Of a DNA stretch of 27,189 nt, positions 15,101 to 22,870 are shown piece by piece (position 1 is the first letter of the stretch; the number at the start of each line of letters is the position of its first letter). Position numbers and translations under genes: made by a program. The stretch spans positions 1 to 27,189 of the forward strand of contig NZ_CAUFJQ010000010.1 in the NCBI RefSeq assembly GCF_959025735.1. The letters run 5' to 3'. This DNA comes from an uncultured Streptococcus sp. (lineage in GTDB: Bacteria > Bacillota > Bacilli > Lactobacillales > Streptococcaceae). A model generated the notes under the pieces. That model did no database searches. It was given only the letters and a program-made list of their open reading frames with translations, and was not told the DNA's origin.

Positions 15101-15751
15101 ATGATTAAATTAGTGAATGTTACTAAATGTTTTAGTGATGGATCGAATGTCAGATATATTTTCAAAAATTGTAATTTTGAATTTAAAAAAGGGAGCACGA
15201 CTGCAATAGTTGGCCGTTCTGGATTAGGAAAAACTACTCTTGTTAAATTAATATTAGGGATTACCAGTTTAAATGAGGGGGATATCTTAGTCTGTGGTAG
15301 TTCCATTTTAGATATGAAAAATTTGAGTAAGGTAAGGCGTAGGAATATTGGCTGTGTCTTCCAAAACTTTAATTTGATTTCAGGTTTCACGGTGAAAGAG
15401 AATATTCTACTTCCAAGATATTTTTTTGAAAATGGAGAGAATAACATTAATGAAATTTGTAACACTCTAGGTCTTTCAAAGGAAATGTTAAGTAAGAGTA
15501 TTGATAAGATTAGTGGAGGTGAAAAACAAAGAGTTGCTTTGGCAAGAGCTCTTATTAATAATCCAGAAATATTGATAGCAGATGAACCTACTGGTAATTT
15601 AGACGCTGCTAACGAACAAAATATAATAGAATTGTTGAAGCGGATTAATGAGGAGTTAGGTATCACGATTATAACAGTAACTCATAGTGATAAAGTGGCG
15701 AATAGTATGCAGTCTATTGCACAGTTGTTGATGGCAAAATTGAGTACGTAA
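15101..15751 (+). CDS. ABC transporter ATP-binding protein (MacB/LolD type)
   Basis: 216 residues; ATG 15101 follows AAGGTG. Complete ATPase: Walker A GRSGLGKTT (38-46), Q-loop in CVFQNFNL, signature SGGEKQR, Walker B ILIADE followed by PTGNLD, and switch VTHSD. The group handles extrusion of peptides, drugs or lipoproteins rather than nutrient import. It is followed after 12 bases by its permease gene. AT content and codon use are well above the neighbouring dehydrogenase, pointing to transfer. No bacteriocin precursor gene is visible upstream, so its substrate is unknown; self-immunity or antimicrobial peptide export are both possible. Confidence 0.88.
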   Translation: MIKLVNVTKCFSDGSNVRYIFKNCNFEFKKGSTTAIVGRSGLGKTTLVKLILGITSLNEGDILVCGSSILDMKNLSKVRRRNIGCVFQNFNLISGFTVKENILLPRYFFENGENNINEICNTLGLSKEMLSKSIDKISGGEKQRVALARALINNPEILIADEPTGNLDAANEQNIIELLKRINEELGITIITVTHSDKVANSMQSIAQLLMAKLST

Positions 15752-15763
15752 GGAGATGATAAA

Positions 15764-16966
15764 ATGAATCATTCCATATTATTCATTGCTAAAAGAGATT
15801 TAGAAGTTAACAAACGAAGATATAGATTAGTTCGACTGTCAATAGCGATCTCTGTTTTGCTAATTGTTTTAGTGATGCTCATTTCTAATTCTTTCTATAA
15901 TAAAATGATTAATGAAATGACTGTAGCAAATAAAAATGTTGTTACTGTTGCCTTTGGTAATAAAGAAAATTCTCTGAATTATAAAGCTTTACCTTTATTT
16001 TCTAGTGATGATATTGATCGAGTTAAAAAAATAGATGAAGTAAAAAATATTACTGGTGTAAAACTATTATTTACGGATGATATCAAATTCCAAAATGGTA
16101 AGACATCGGTTTCCAATACTATCCATTGTCTAGAAGAAAAGTATTTAAAAAACCTGAATATTAGAATTGCTGAAGGGAAATTTCCAGAGAAGGACAATGA
16201 AATATTAATCGGAGATTCCGTACACAAGGCTACATCAATGAATGTCGGAGATACGGTGACTATTAAGATTGATAATCATTATGAAAAGTTTGTAATTTCT
16301 GGCATTATAGACAAGCAAGAAGCGCAGTTATTTTCTACCTTGCCAACAGAAATAAATCAAATGATGGCAATAAATGTAAAAAGTAGTAGCGTTTCATCAA
16401 ATAAGTATTACTATCTGAATGCTACTGTAAAAAATGGAACCGATTTAAATGAAGTAGCAAACAAGATAGAAAAGACTGTTTTAAAAAATGAAAATTTAAA
16501 ACATTCTTTATCAGGAACAGGATTAGATGTTGTTGTAGCAACACAACAGGATGTTATCAATATGCTATCCAGATGGTTTTCCTACATCGACCTTTTTATC
16601 CTCTTAATCATAGTTCTTATCTCTATTGTAGCGATTATTAATATCATCAATATTCTAGCCATTACCATTCAGGAGAATCATAAACAGATCGCAACTTTTA
16701 AAATCATCGGTGCATCTGATCGACAGATAAAAAGAATATATTTATTTGAAAGCTTTATGATGGGAGTAAGAGGTACAAGTGCGGGATTGGTGATAGGAAT
16801 TGCTATTTCTTATTTGATCATCTTTTTGAGTGGATTACCACTAGATATTGAACTTACCAGATTGTTGTTCCCGGTATTAATAGGGATACTCACTTCAGTT
16901 TTTGCAGGATTATTGGTATCTAGAAAAATTACTAAAATTGATATTGAAAAGGTATTAAATCAATAG
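15764..16966 (+). CDS. MacB-type ABC transporter permease (FtsX family)
   Basis: 400 residues; ATG 15764 with AAGGAGATG upstream. One N-terminal helix (about 22-45), a periplasmic-type core domain on the outer face (about 50-265, with 'ILIGDSVHKATSMNVGDTV' typical of MacB_PCD), and three C-terminal helices (about 275-395) with FKIIGASDRQIKR, the conserved coupling region of FtsX permeases. With the preceding ATPase it forms a mechanotransmission-type exporter. There is no membrane-fusion partner gene nearby, so it may be a minimal two-gene system. The gene is strongly AT-rich. Confidence 0.88.
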   Translation: MNHSILFIAKRDLEVNKRRYRLVRLSIAISVLLIVLVMLISNSFYNKMINEMTVANKNVVTVAFGNKENSLNYKALPLFSSDDIDRVKKIDEVKNITGVKLLFTDDIKFQNGKTSVSNTIHCLEEKYLKNLNIRIAEGKFPEKDNEILIGDSVHKATSMNVGDTVTIKIDNHYEKFVISGIIDKQEAQLFSTLPTEINQMMAINVKSSSVSSNKYYYLNATVKNGTDLNEVANKIEKTVLKNENLKHSLSGTGLDVVVATQQDVINMLSRWFSYIDLFILLIIVLISIVAIINIINILAITIQENHKQIATFKIIGASDRQIKRIYLFESFMMGVRGTSAGLVIGIAISYLIIFLSGLPLDIELTRLLFPVLIGILTSVFAGLLVSRKITKIDIEKVLNQ

Positions 16967-17065
16967 AGAAGAAATGATTAGTGGTAATAAGAGATGGTGT
17001 TGCAAAAAGAATAGCTATACTGGTTTCACTATCGACTGAGCTTTGAATGAAAGTAGGAGGATTTG

Positions 17066-17545
17066 ATGGAAATCAAAAATCACTTTGGTGTCTACGGAGT
17101 CTGTCTTCAAGAGGGGAAACTGCTCTGCATTGAAAAAACAAGAGGCCCTTATCAGCATCGTTTTGATCTACCGGGTGGTAGCCAGGAACTAGGGGAAGGG
17201 CTGACAGAAACCCTAAAGCGAGAAGTTCTGGAAGAGACGGGCTATACAATTAGCAGATACGCTAATCCTAGGATGTATGACGTGATGGTTCAAGAAGAAG
17301 GGAAAGACTTCGCCGTACACCATATCATGGCCTTTTATGATATCGTACTCGATTTCGAGAGCTCTCAACAATCCCTTCCTCAGGAGGTTCTTGATGGAAG
17401 CAATGATTCAGCAAAGGCAATTTGGTTGAATGTGGAAGACATTACTGCCGACAATGCTTCTCCTTTAGTATTGAAGGTGAAGGCAGAGTTAGGAGGATTT
17501 CCAGAATTAGAACTGACAAGCTATAGAAATTGGAAGGTAAAATAG
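17066..17545 (+). CDS. Nudix hydrolase
   Basis: 159 residues from ATG 17066, with AGGAGG at 17055-17060; TTG 17063 is in frame but too close. The Nudix box is intact: Gly38, Glu44, then REVLEETGY (52-60), i.e. GX5EX7REUXEEXGU. It hydrolyses a nucleoside diphosphate linked to another group; the substrate cannot be read from the sequence. It opens a run of four tightly spaced genes (Nudix, GNAT, PEP-type barrel, ASCH). The interval 16967-17065 has no strong promoter. Confidence 0.88.
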   Translation: MEIKNHFGVYGVCLQEGKLLCIEKTRGPYQHRFDLPGGSQELGEGLTETLKREVLEETGYTISRYANPRMYDVMVQEEGKDFAVHHIMAFYDIVLDFESSQQSLPQEVLDGSNDSAKAIWLNVEDITADNASPLVLKVKAELGGFPELELTSYRNWKVK

Positions 17546-17552
17546 AGGGAGA

Positions 17553-18281
17553 ATGGAACTATTTAAAACATGGAAGAAATATATGGTTCTCTATGGTCTT
17601 AAATCTCAAATTGGAACTGTTTATCGAAACAGTGATTGGACAACGAGCTTTTATGATATTGGGAATTTTCTATACCTAGCAGGGGAGTTGGATCCCAGAT
17701 TTTGGGAAGACTTTGTTAGGCAATATGGTTTAGATTATAAGATTATTATTTCAGAAGACACTAAATGGCAAGATTTTCTGCATCGGCAAGTGGGGTTAAT
17801 TTCTTTTACTCGCTATTCTTTTAAGGATAAGGCAAATTTTCAAGTTGAATTTCTAAATGATCTAGTTACTCATTTAGAGGAAGGTTACAATATTGTACCT
17901 ATTGACAATCGTATTTATAACTATCTTTCTGAGGAAGAATGGTCACAAGATTTACAGGGGGATTTTGAGTCCTACCAGGATTTTGCTTTAAAAGGTGGAT
18001 TTGGCTTTGTGATTCTTAAAAATAATGAACTGATTGCTGGGATTTCCTCAGGGTTAGTTTACCACGGAGCAGTTGAAGTGGAAGTTGCAACTAGACCAGA
18101 CAAACAAGGAAATGGATTTGCTAAAAAACTTGGTGCTGCAATGATTCTAGAGGCTTTAAATAGAGAAATGTTCCCACTTTGGGATGCTCATAACGAGGCT
18201 TCTAAAAAAGTAGCAGAATTTTTAGGATACGAATTAGTTGAACCTTATGAAGCTTTTGAACTAGAGGAAAGTGTCGTATAA
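17553..18281 (+). CDS. GNAT acetyltransferase (PF12746-like)
   Basis: 242 residues; ATG 17553 is 7 bases after the Nudix stop, with AGGGAG just before it. The N-terminal half (about 1-120) is the variable domain of this group. The C-terminal half is a GNAT fold with VEVEVATRPDKQGNGFAKKL holding the acetyl-CoA loop (QGNGFA, compare Q/RxxGxG/A) and DAHNEASKKVAEFLGYE, the closing helix. It likely acetylates a small molecule. Its place between a Nudix enzyme and a PEP-type barrel suggests shared small-molecule metabolism, but this is inference. Confidence 0.82.
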   Translation: MELFKTWKKYMVLYGLKSQIGTVYRNSDWTTSFYDIGNFLYLAGELDPRFWEDFVRQYGLDYKIIISEDTKWQDFLHRQVGLISFTRYSFKDKANFQVEFLNDLVTHLEEGYNIVPIDNRIYNYLSEEEWSQDLQGDFESYQDFALKGGFGFVILKNNELIAGISSGLVYHGAVEVEVATRPDKQGNGFAKKLGAAMILEALNREMFPLWDAHNEASKKVAEFLGYELVEPYEAFELEESVV

Positions 18282-18322
18282 TGATATCTAATATTGTATC
18301 TTTTAAGACGAGGTGAATCGCT

Positions 18323-19171
18323 ATGCAAAATCAACTGGCTCTTAGTGGCGAAAGAATTGTTGAAAAAATTTACCCACAACTATTTCATCATGTTGGTATG
18401 ATTCGTGGCGAATATTTGGTGAGGGAGATCAGTCAAAATATACTGCTAAAAAGTTGTCAGCAATTTGTGAAAGATTATCTAGACACTATTTGTCATTTGT
18501 ACTCAGATGAAGAAGTCTGGTATCGCTTTTCAGAGTTAACAAATGCAGAAGCAAATAGTCTAGACGGGACTAAAGAGTATTTTGACGAACGCCACCCATT
18601 ATTTGGATATAGAGGTATCAGGCGTTTACTGGCGTGTTTGGATGAATTTCATGCTGAAGCAAATGTTGTTACAGAAGTTTATCAAACCAATCCCAATTTG
18701 TCTGTTATTTTTCCTTTTGTCAATGATGCCGACCAATTAAGACAAGCTATTAGAGTGTTGCGCCAGCATGGTTTTACTGGAAAAGTTGGAACAATGATTG
18801 AATTACCGTCAGCTTATTTTGACTTGGACAGGATACTGGAAACTGGTATTTCAAAGATTGTAGTGGGAATGAATGATTTGACTTCTTTTGTTTTTGCGAC
18901 TGTGAGGAACAGTCAATGGCATGATATGGAAAGTCCCATTATGTTAGAAATGCTGAGACAGATGCAGGATAAAGCAAGGAAGAAAAAGATAGATTTCGCC
19001 GTAGCAGGATATCTGAATGCTTTTTTCATACAAAAAATGAATCAAATGGATATCAAGTGCATTATCCATTATAGTTCTATTCCAGAGATGTTTAATATAG
19101 AGATTGACCATCCAGATCATCTCAAACGTGTAAAAGAAGAAAGTAAAAAAATACAAAGGAGCAACCTATGA
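18323..19171 (+). CDS. Stand-alone PEP-utilising TIM-barrel protein lacking the catalytic Cys
   Basis: 282 residues; ATG 18323 with GAGGTGA upstream. It corresponds to the C-terminal PEP-binding barrel of PTS enzyme I, PEP synthase and pyruvate phosphate dikinase, without the phosphohistidine or ATP-grasp domains. Conserved: Arg28 (GMIRGEYL), Arg97 (FGYRGIR), Glu160 (GTMIELPSA), Asn184-Asp185 (GMNDLTSF) and Arg195, matching PEP- and magnesium-binding positions. The catalytic cysteine of enzyme I (GMCGE) is replaced by Ala228 (AVAGY). It may bind PEP or a related acid but should not do the usual phosphotransfer. It overlaps the next gene by 4 bases. Confidence 0.8.
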   Translation: MQNQLALSGERIVEKIYPQLFHHVGMIRGEYLVREISQNILLKSCQQFVKDYLDTICHLYSDEEVWYRFSELTNAEANSLDGTKEYFDERHPLFGYRGIRRLLACLDEFHAEANVVTEVYQTNPNLSVIFPFVNDADQLRQAIRVLRQHGFTGKVGTMIELPSAYFDLDRILETGISKIVVGMNDLTSFVFATVRNSQWHDMESPIMLEMLRQMQDKARKKKIDFAVAGYLNAFFIQKMNQMDIKCIIHYSSIPEMFNIEIDHPDHLKRVKEESKKIQRSNL

Positions 19172-19608
19172 CACCTCAAGAAATGTGGAATGCCTACAAG
19201 CAAATCAATCCCTCTATCGGAGATGAGATAGATGCCTGGGCTTTTGGAGTGGACCCAGACCTTTTAGCGGAACTGGTCTTTAAAGGCGAAAAAACAGCAA
19301 CAGCCTCAGCTTACGACCTCTACGCATTAGAGGACGAACCCCTTCCCCAAGGAGGGACCTTTGATGTCATTTTAGATAGTAAGGATCAAGCTGTTTGCAT
19401 CGTTGAAATTACAAAGGTTTCCGTTCAGCCTTTCCATCAAGTGTCAGCCGATCATGCCTACAAGGAAGGTGAAGGAGACAAATCTCTGGCTTATTGGCGT
19501 CAGGTTCATGAGGAGTTTTTCACGGAGTGGCTGGAGGAAGCAGGTCTGACGTTTACACCTGATAGCAAGGTGGTTTTAGAAGAATTTCGCAAGGTTTATC
19601 CATTATAG
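19168..19608 (+). CDS. ASCH-domain protein
   Basis: 146 residues; ATGA at 19168-19171 couples it to the preceding stop, with AAAGGAGCAA upstream. Features of the ASCH fold (a PUA-like beta barrel): WAFGVDPDLLAELVFKGEKT near the start, GGTFDVILDSKDQAVCIVEI, and the end 'YWRQVHEEFF' with EWLEEAGLTF. ASCH proteins are thought to bind RNA or nucleotides; some (YqfB) hydrolyse N4-acetylcytidine. Base composition is closer to core genes than the three genes before it. A good terminator follows. Confidence 0.85.
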   Translation: MTPQEMWNAYKQINPSIGDEIDAWAFGVDPDLLAELVFKGEKTATASAYDLYALEDEPLPQGGTFDVILDSKDQAVCIVEITKVSVQPFHQVSADHAYKEGEGDKSLAYWRQVHEEFFTEWLEEAGLTFTPDSKVVLEEFRKVYPL

Positions 19609-19613
19609 ATACG

Positions 19614-19636
19614 CTCTCCTTTTTGGAGAGTTTTTT
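19614..19636 (+). terminator. Rho-independent terminator
   Basis: CTCTCC (19614-19619), loop of five T, GGAGAG (19625-19630), then six T. Confidence 0.85.
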
Positions 19637-19650
19637 GGTTTGGGTCTTAT

Positions 19651-19679
19651 TTTCCAAAAGGGCTAAAAAATGGTATAAT
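19651..19679 (+). promoter_or_regulatory. Promoter of the glmU operon
   Basis: TTTCCA (19651-19656), 17-bp spacer and extended -10 TGGTATAAT (19671-19679), 33 bases before the glmU start. Confidence 0.7.
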
Positions 19680-19711
19680 GTAAGCGATATTGTACAGAAA
19701 AGAGAAATGTT

Positions 19712-21091
19712 ATGCCAAATTATGCCATTATTTTAGCAGCGGGGAAAGGTACCCGTATGAAGTCAGATTTGCCTAAGGTTCTTCACAAGGTTGCTGGGAT
19801 CTCGATGTTGGAACATGTTTTCCGTAGTGTTGGAGCCATCTCACCTGAAAAGACGGTAACGGTTGTGGGCCACAAGGCGGAATTGGTGGAGCAAGTCCTA
19901 GCTGGACAAACAGAGTTTGTTAAGCAAACCGAACAATTGGGAACTGGTCATGCGGTCATGATGGCAGAGCCAGTCTTGGAAGGTCTTGAAGGCCATACTC
20001 TTGTCATCGCAGGTGATACTCCTTTGATTACGGGTGAAAGCCTCAAACACTTGATCGACTTTCATATCAACCACAAAAATGTGGCAACCATTTTGACAGC
20101 CGAAGCAGCCAATCCATTTGGCTATGGTCGGATTGTCCGCAATGATAATGCGGAAGTGCTTCGAATCGTCGAGCAAAAGGATGCGACAGATTTTGAAAAA
20201 CAAATCAAAGAAATCAATACAGGAACTTATGTCTTTGACAATGCGCGCCTCTTTGAAGCTTTGAAAAATATCAATACCAACAATGCCCAAGGTGAATACT
20301 ATATCACAGATGTCATTGGTATTTTCCGTGAGGCTGGTGAAAAAGTCGGGGCCTATACGCTCAAAGATTTTGATGAAAGTCTCGGGGTTAACGACCGTGT
20401 GGCCCTTGCGACAGCAGAAGGCATCATGCGTCGTCGCATTAACCAAGCCCACATGGTCAATGGGGTGAGCTTTGTCAATCCGGATGCGGCCTATATCGAT
20501 GTCGATGTTGAGATCGCACCAGAAGTGCAAATCGAAGCCAATGTTACCCTAAAAGGCCACACAAAAATTGGGGCTGAAACAGTCTTAACCAATGGAACCT
20601 ATATTGTGGATAGTGAAATTGGGGCAGGTGCCGTTATTACCAACTCCATGATTGAAGAGAGCACGGTAGCCGATGGCGTAACGGTAGGACCATATGCTCA
20701 TATTCGTCCAGGATCTAGCTTGGCAAAAGATGTCCATATTGGAAACTTTGTCGAAGTCAAAGGTTCGTCTATTGGCGAAAATACCAAAGCTGGTCATTTG
20801 ACTTACATTGGCAACTGCCAAGTTGGCAGCAACGTTAACTTTGGTGCAGGAACCATCACAGTGAATTATGATGGCCAACACAAGTTTAAAACGACGATTG
20901 GAAACAATGTCTTTGTCGGCTCCAATTCGACGATTATTGCGCCAGTTGAATTAGGCGACAATTCCTTAGTCGGTGCTGGATCAACCATTACCAAGGATGT
21001 ACCAGCTGATGCGATTGCGATTGGTCGTGGCCGTCAAGTGAATAAAGAAGAGTATGCCCTTCGCTTGCCACACCATCCTAAAAATAAATAG
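19712..21091 (+). CDS. glmU: Bifunctional GlcNAc-1-phosphate uridyltransferase / glucosamine-1-phosphate acetyltransferase
   Basis: 459 residues, the normal GlmU length. It makes UDP-GlcNAc for peptidoglycan and teichoic acid in two cytosolic steps. The N-terminal pyrophosphorylase domain (1 to about 230) has LAAGKGTRMKSDLPKVLHKV at 8-27 and the metal/UTP region GDTPL. The C-terminal left-handed beta-helix (about 250-440) is built of hexapeptide repeats and has GHLTYIG with the catalytic His of the acetyltransferase. ATG 19712 follows AGAGAAATGTT, a weak ribosome site. It heads an operon with the ADP-ribose pyrophosphatase, macP and mtnN, the order also found in S. pneumoniae. Confidence 0.97.
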   Translation: MPNYAIILAAGKGTRMKSDLPKVLHKVAGISMLEHVFRSVGAISPEKTVTVVGHKAELVEQVLAGQTEFVKQTEQLGTGHAVMMAEPVLEGLEGHTLVIAGDTPLITGESLKHLIDFHINHKNVATILTAEAANPFGYGRIVRNDNAEVLRIVEQKDATDFEKQIKEINTGTYVFDNARLFEALKNINTNNAQGEYYITDVIGIFREAGEKVGAYTLKDFDESLGVNDRVALATAEGIMRRRINQAHMVNGVSFVNPDAAYIDVDVEIAPEVQIEANVTLKGHTKIGAETVLTNGTYIVDSEIGAGAVITNSMIEESTVADGVTVGPYAHIRPGSSLAKDVHIGNFVEVKGSSIGENTKAGHLTYIGNCQVGSNVNFGAGTITVNYDGQHKFKTTIGNNVFVGSNSTIIAPVELGDNSLVGAGSTITKDVPADAIAIGRGRQVNKEEYALRLPHHPKNK

Positions 21092-21100
21092 GAGATTCTC

Positions 21101-21646
21101 ATGCAATTTGAAGAAAAAACCATTGAGCGCAAGGAGATTTATCAGGGACCGATTTTCCAAGTGGTCACTGATCAAGTAGAACTACCCGCTGGAAAAGGCC
21201 AAGCGCAGCGTGATTTAATCTTCCATAACGGAGCAGTAGCGGTTTTGCCGATCACAGAAGATGGGAAAACGATCTTGGTCAAGCAGTACCGCAAGGCGAT
21301 TGAAAGGACTTCGGTGGAGATTCCAGCAGGGAAGTTAGAAAAGGGAGAAAATGCAGACCCTAAAGCGGCTGCTCTGCGCGAATTGGAAGAAGAAATTGGC
21401 TACACAGCGGATCTAGAGTTGTTGTATGATTTTTATTCAGCCATTGGATTTTGTAATGAGCGGATCAAACTTTATGGTGCGACCAACTTGAAAAAGGTGG
21501 AAAATCCACGTCCACAAGATGCGGATGAGACCTTAGAGTTATTAGAAGTGACCTTGAAGGAAGCGAAAGATTTGATCCAAACTGGCGAAATCTGTGATGC
21601 CAAGACCATCATGGCCATCCAATATTGGGACTTAATCAATAAATAG
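21101..21646 (+). CDS. Nudix ADP-ribose pyrophosphatase
   Basis: 181 residues; starts 9 bases after glmU with AGGAGA. IPAGKLEKGE then LRELEEEIGY (92-101) forms a Nudix box two residues longer than the canonical spacing, as in NudF-like ADP-ribose pyrophosphatases; catalytic Glu94, Glu97 and Glu98 are present. VKQYRKAIERTSVEIPAG upstream is typical of ADPRase. It should split ADP-ribose into AMP and ribose 5-phosphate. No regulation beyond the glmU promoter is visible. Confidence 0.9.
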   Translation: MQFEEKTIERKEIYQGPIFQVVTDQVELPAGKGQAQRDLIFHNGAVAVLPITEDGKTILVKQYRKAIERTSVEIPAGKLEKGENADPKAAALRELEEEIGYTADLELLYDFYSAIGFCNERIKLYGATNLKKVENPRPQDADETLELLEVTLKEAKDLIQTGEICDAKTIMAIQYWDLINK

Positions 21647-21657
21647 AGGAGGATCCG

Positions 21658-21993
21658 ATGGGAAAACCTTTATTAACCGATGAAATGATTGAACGAGCAA
21701 GGCGAGGTGAGGACATCACTGGTCCTAATATGGTCGATGCGGAAGAGACGAAAATTATTCGGACAGACCACAGAGGATTTGGCTATGAACGTCCTATGAG
21801 AGAGAGTCGTATGGAGCGTCCGCAAGAGCGTTATTCTCAGGATACGGTGCAGATCCAAGTGGAGCCCACAGTGACCAAGAGTCGTCGCATTGAAGAGCGC
21901 AAACAAAGTGTGGTCCAATCCAAACTCAATAAGATTTTGTTCTGGATCATTGTGCTCCTCATTGCCTTGATTATTGCTATTTGGCGTCTATAA
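21658..21993 (+). CDS. macP: MacP, membrane activator of the class A penicillin-binding protein PBP2a
   Basis: 111 residues; AGGAGG at 21647-21652. The start MGKPLLTDEMIERARRGEDI, a long hydrophilic Arg-rich cytoplasmic region and one C-terminal helix (about 91-110) match pneumococcal MacP, which lies in the same glmU-nudix-macP-mtnN order. There MacP binds and activates PBP2a and is phosphorylated by the kinase StkP on a Thr in an EETKI context; Thr31 here (EETKI) is the equivalent. The identification rests on remembered sequence and gene order. Confidence 0.85.
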   Translation: MGKPLLTDEMIERARRGEDITGPNMVDAEETKIIRTDHRGFGYERPMRESRMERPQERYSQDTVQIQVEPTVTKSRRIEERKQSVVQSKLNKILFWIIVLLIALIIAIWRL

Positions 21994-22017
21994 GGTCGTC
22001 ATAAGGAGAGAAATGAC

Positions 22018-22710
22018 ATGAAAATTGGAATTATCGCAGCCATGCCCCAGGAGTTGAAGATCTTGGTTGAAGCTCTTGAAAATGGGGAAAAGCATCTGCG
22101 TCTTGGAAAAGTCTACTATACAGGATCTATTGGACGCCATGAGGTCGTCTTGGTTGAAAGTGGTATCGGAAAAGTCATGTCTGCTATGAGTGTAGCAGTC
22201 TTGGCCAATGATTTCAAAGTGGAAGCCATTATCAATACGGGTTCTGCAGGTGCCGTTGCACCGGGAATGGCTGTTGGGGATATTGTCCTTGCGGACAAAT
22301 TGGCTTATCATGATGTGGATGTAACAGCCTTTGGCTACAAGTACGGTCAAATGGCAGGCCAACCGCTTTACTTTGAATCTAGTCGCTATTTCGTATCAGA
22401 AATGAAAAAAGTTCTGGAAGAAGAAGCTGCAACCACACATGTAGGCTTGATTACAACAGGAGATAGCTTTATCGCGAGTGAAGAAAAAGTCGCAGCCATT
22501 CGGGAACATTTCCCAGAAGTCTTGGCAGTTGAAATGGAAGGGGCAGCTATTGCCCAAGCCGCTCATGCAGCAGGACGTCCTTTCATGGTCATTCGCGCCA
22601 TGAGTGATACAGCAGATCACGCAGCCAATATTTCTTTTGATGAATTTATCGTAGAGGCTGGTGAACGCTCTGCTCAAACCTTGATTACCTTCCTGAAGAG
22701 ATTGGTGTAA
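22018..22710 (+). CDS. mtnN: 5'-methylthioadenosine/S-adenosylhomocysteine nucleosidase (Pfs)
   Basis: 230 residues; ATG 22018 with AAGGAGAG upstream. It cleaves MTA and S-adenosylhomocysteine to adenine and the thioribose compound; the latter branch feeds LuxS and AI-2. Conserved features: Glu12 in MPQELKIL, the NTGSAGA phosphorylase-fold segment, VEMEGAAIAQAA with the ribose-binding Met-Glu, and SDTADHAA with the catalytic Asp. Last gene of the glmU operon, followed by a long hairpin. Confidence 0.95.
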   Translation: MKIGIIAAMPQELKILVEALENGEKHLRLGKVYYTGSIGRHEVVLVESGIGKVMSAMSVAVLANDFKVEAIINTGSAGAVAPGMAVGDIVLADKLAYHDVDVTAFGYKYGQMAGQPLYFESSRYFVSEMKKVLEEEAATTHVGLITTGDSFIASEEKVAAIREHFPEVLAVEMEGAAIAQAAHAAGRPFMVIRAMSDTADHAANISFDEFIVEAGERSAQTLITFLKRLV

Positions 22711-22749
22711 AATAAACAATAGGGCCAAGGAATATCTGATGATAGAAGT

Positions 22750-22799
22750 GGGACGAGGAATGAAGTTAGATTCAATTTCATTCCTCGTTCCATTTTTTT
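22750..22799 (+). terminator. Terminator of the glmU operon
   Basis: A 15-bp stem, 22750-22764 with 22777-22791, one wobble, 12-base loop, then seven T at 22793-22799. GTGGGACGAGGAA resembles the dispersed GTGGGACA-type intergenic hairpins common in streptococci. Confidence 0.85.
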
Positions 22800-22834
22800 C
22801 TGAAGCCGAATCTTTCAGAAATAGGGAACTTTCA

Positions 22835-22843
22835 TGCTATAAT
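22835..22843 (+). promoter_or_regulatory. Extended -10 promoter of nth
   Basis: TGCTATAAT at 22835-22843, 27 bases before the start codon; no good -35, as usual for extended -10 promoters. Confidence 0.6.
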
Positions 22844-22870
22844 AAAGACTAGTAATGTAAAGGAGAGAAT

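Noticed and set aside
14995..15666. 223-codon open frame on the minus strand
   Set aside because: It is antisense to a clear ABC ATPase with all motifs; the minus-strand translation has no family features or ribosome site.
19898..20530. Long minus-strand frame within glmU
   Set aside because: Shadow of the glmU reading frame; no signals of its own.
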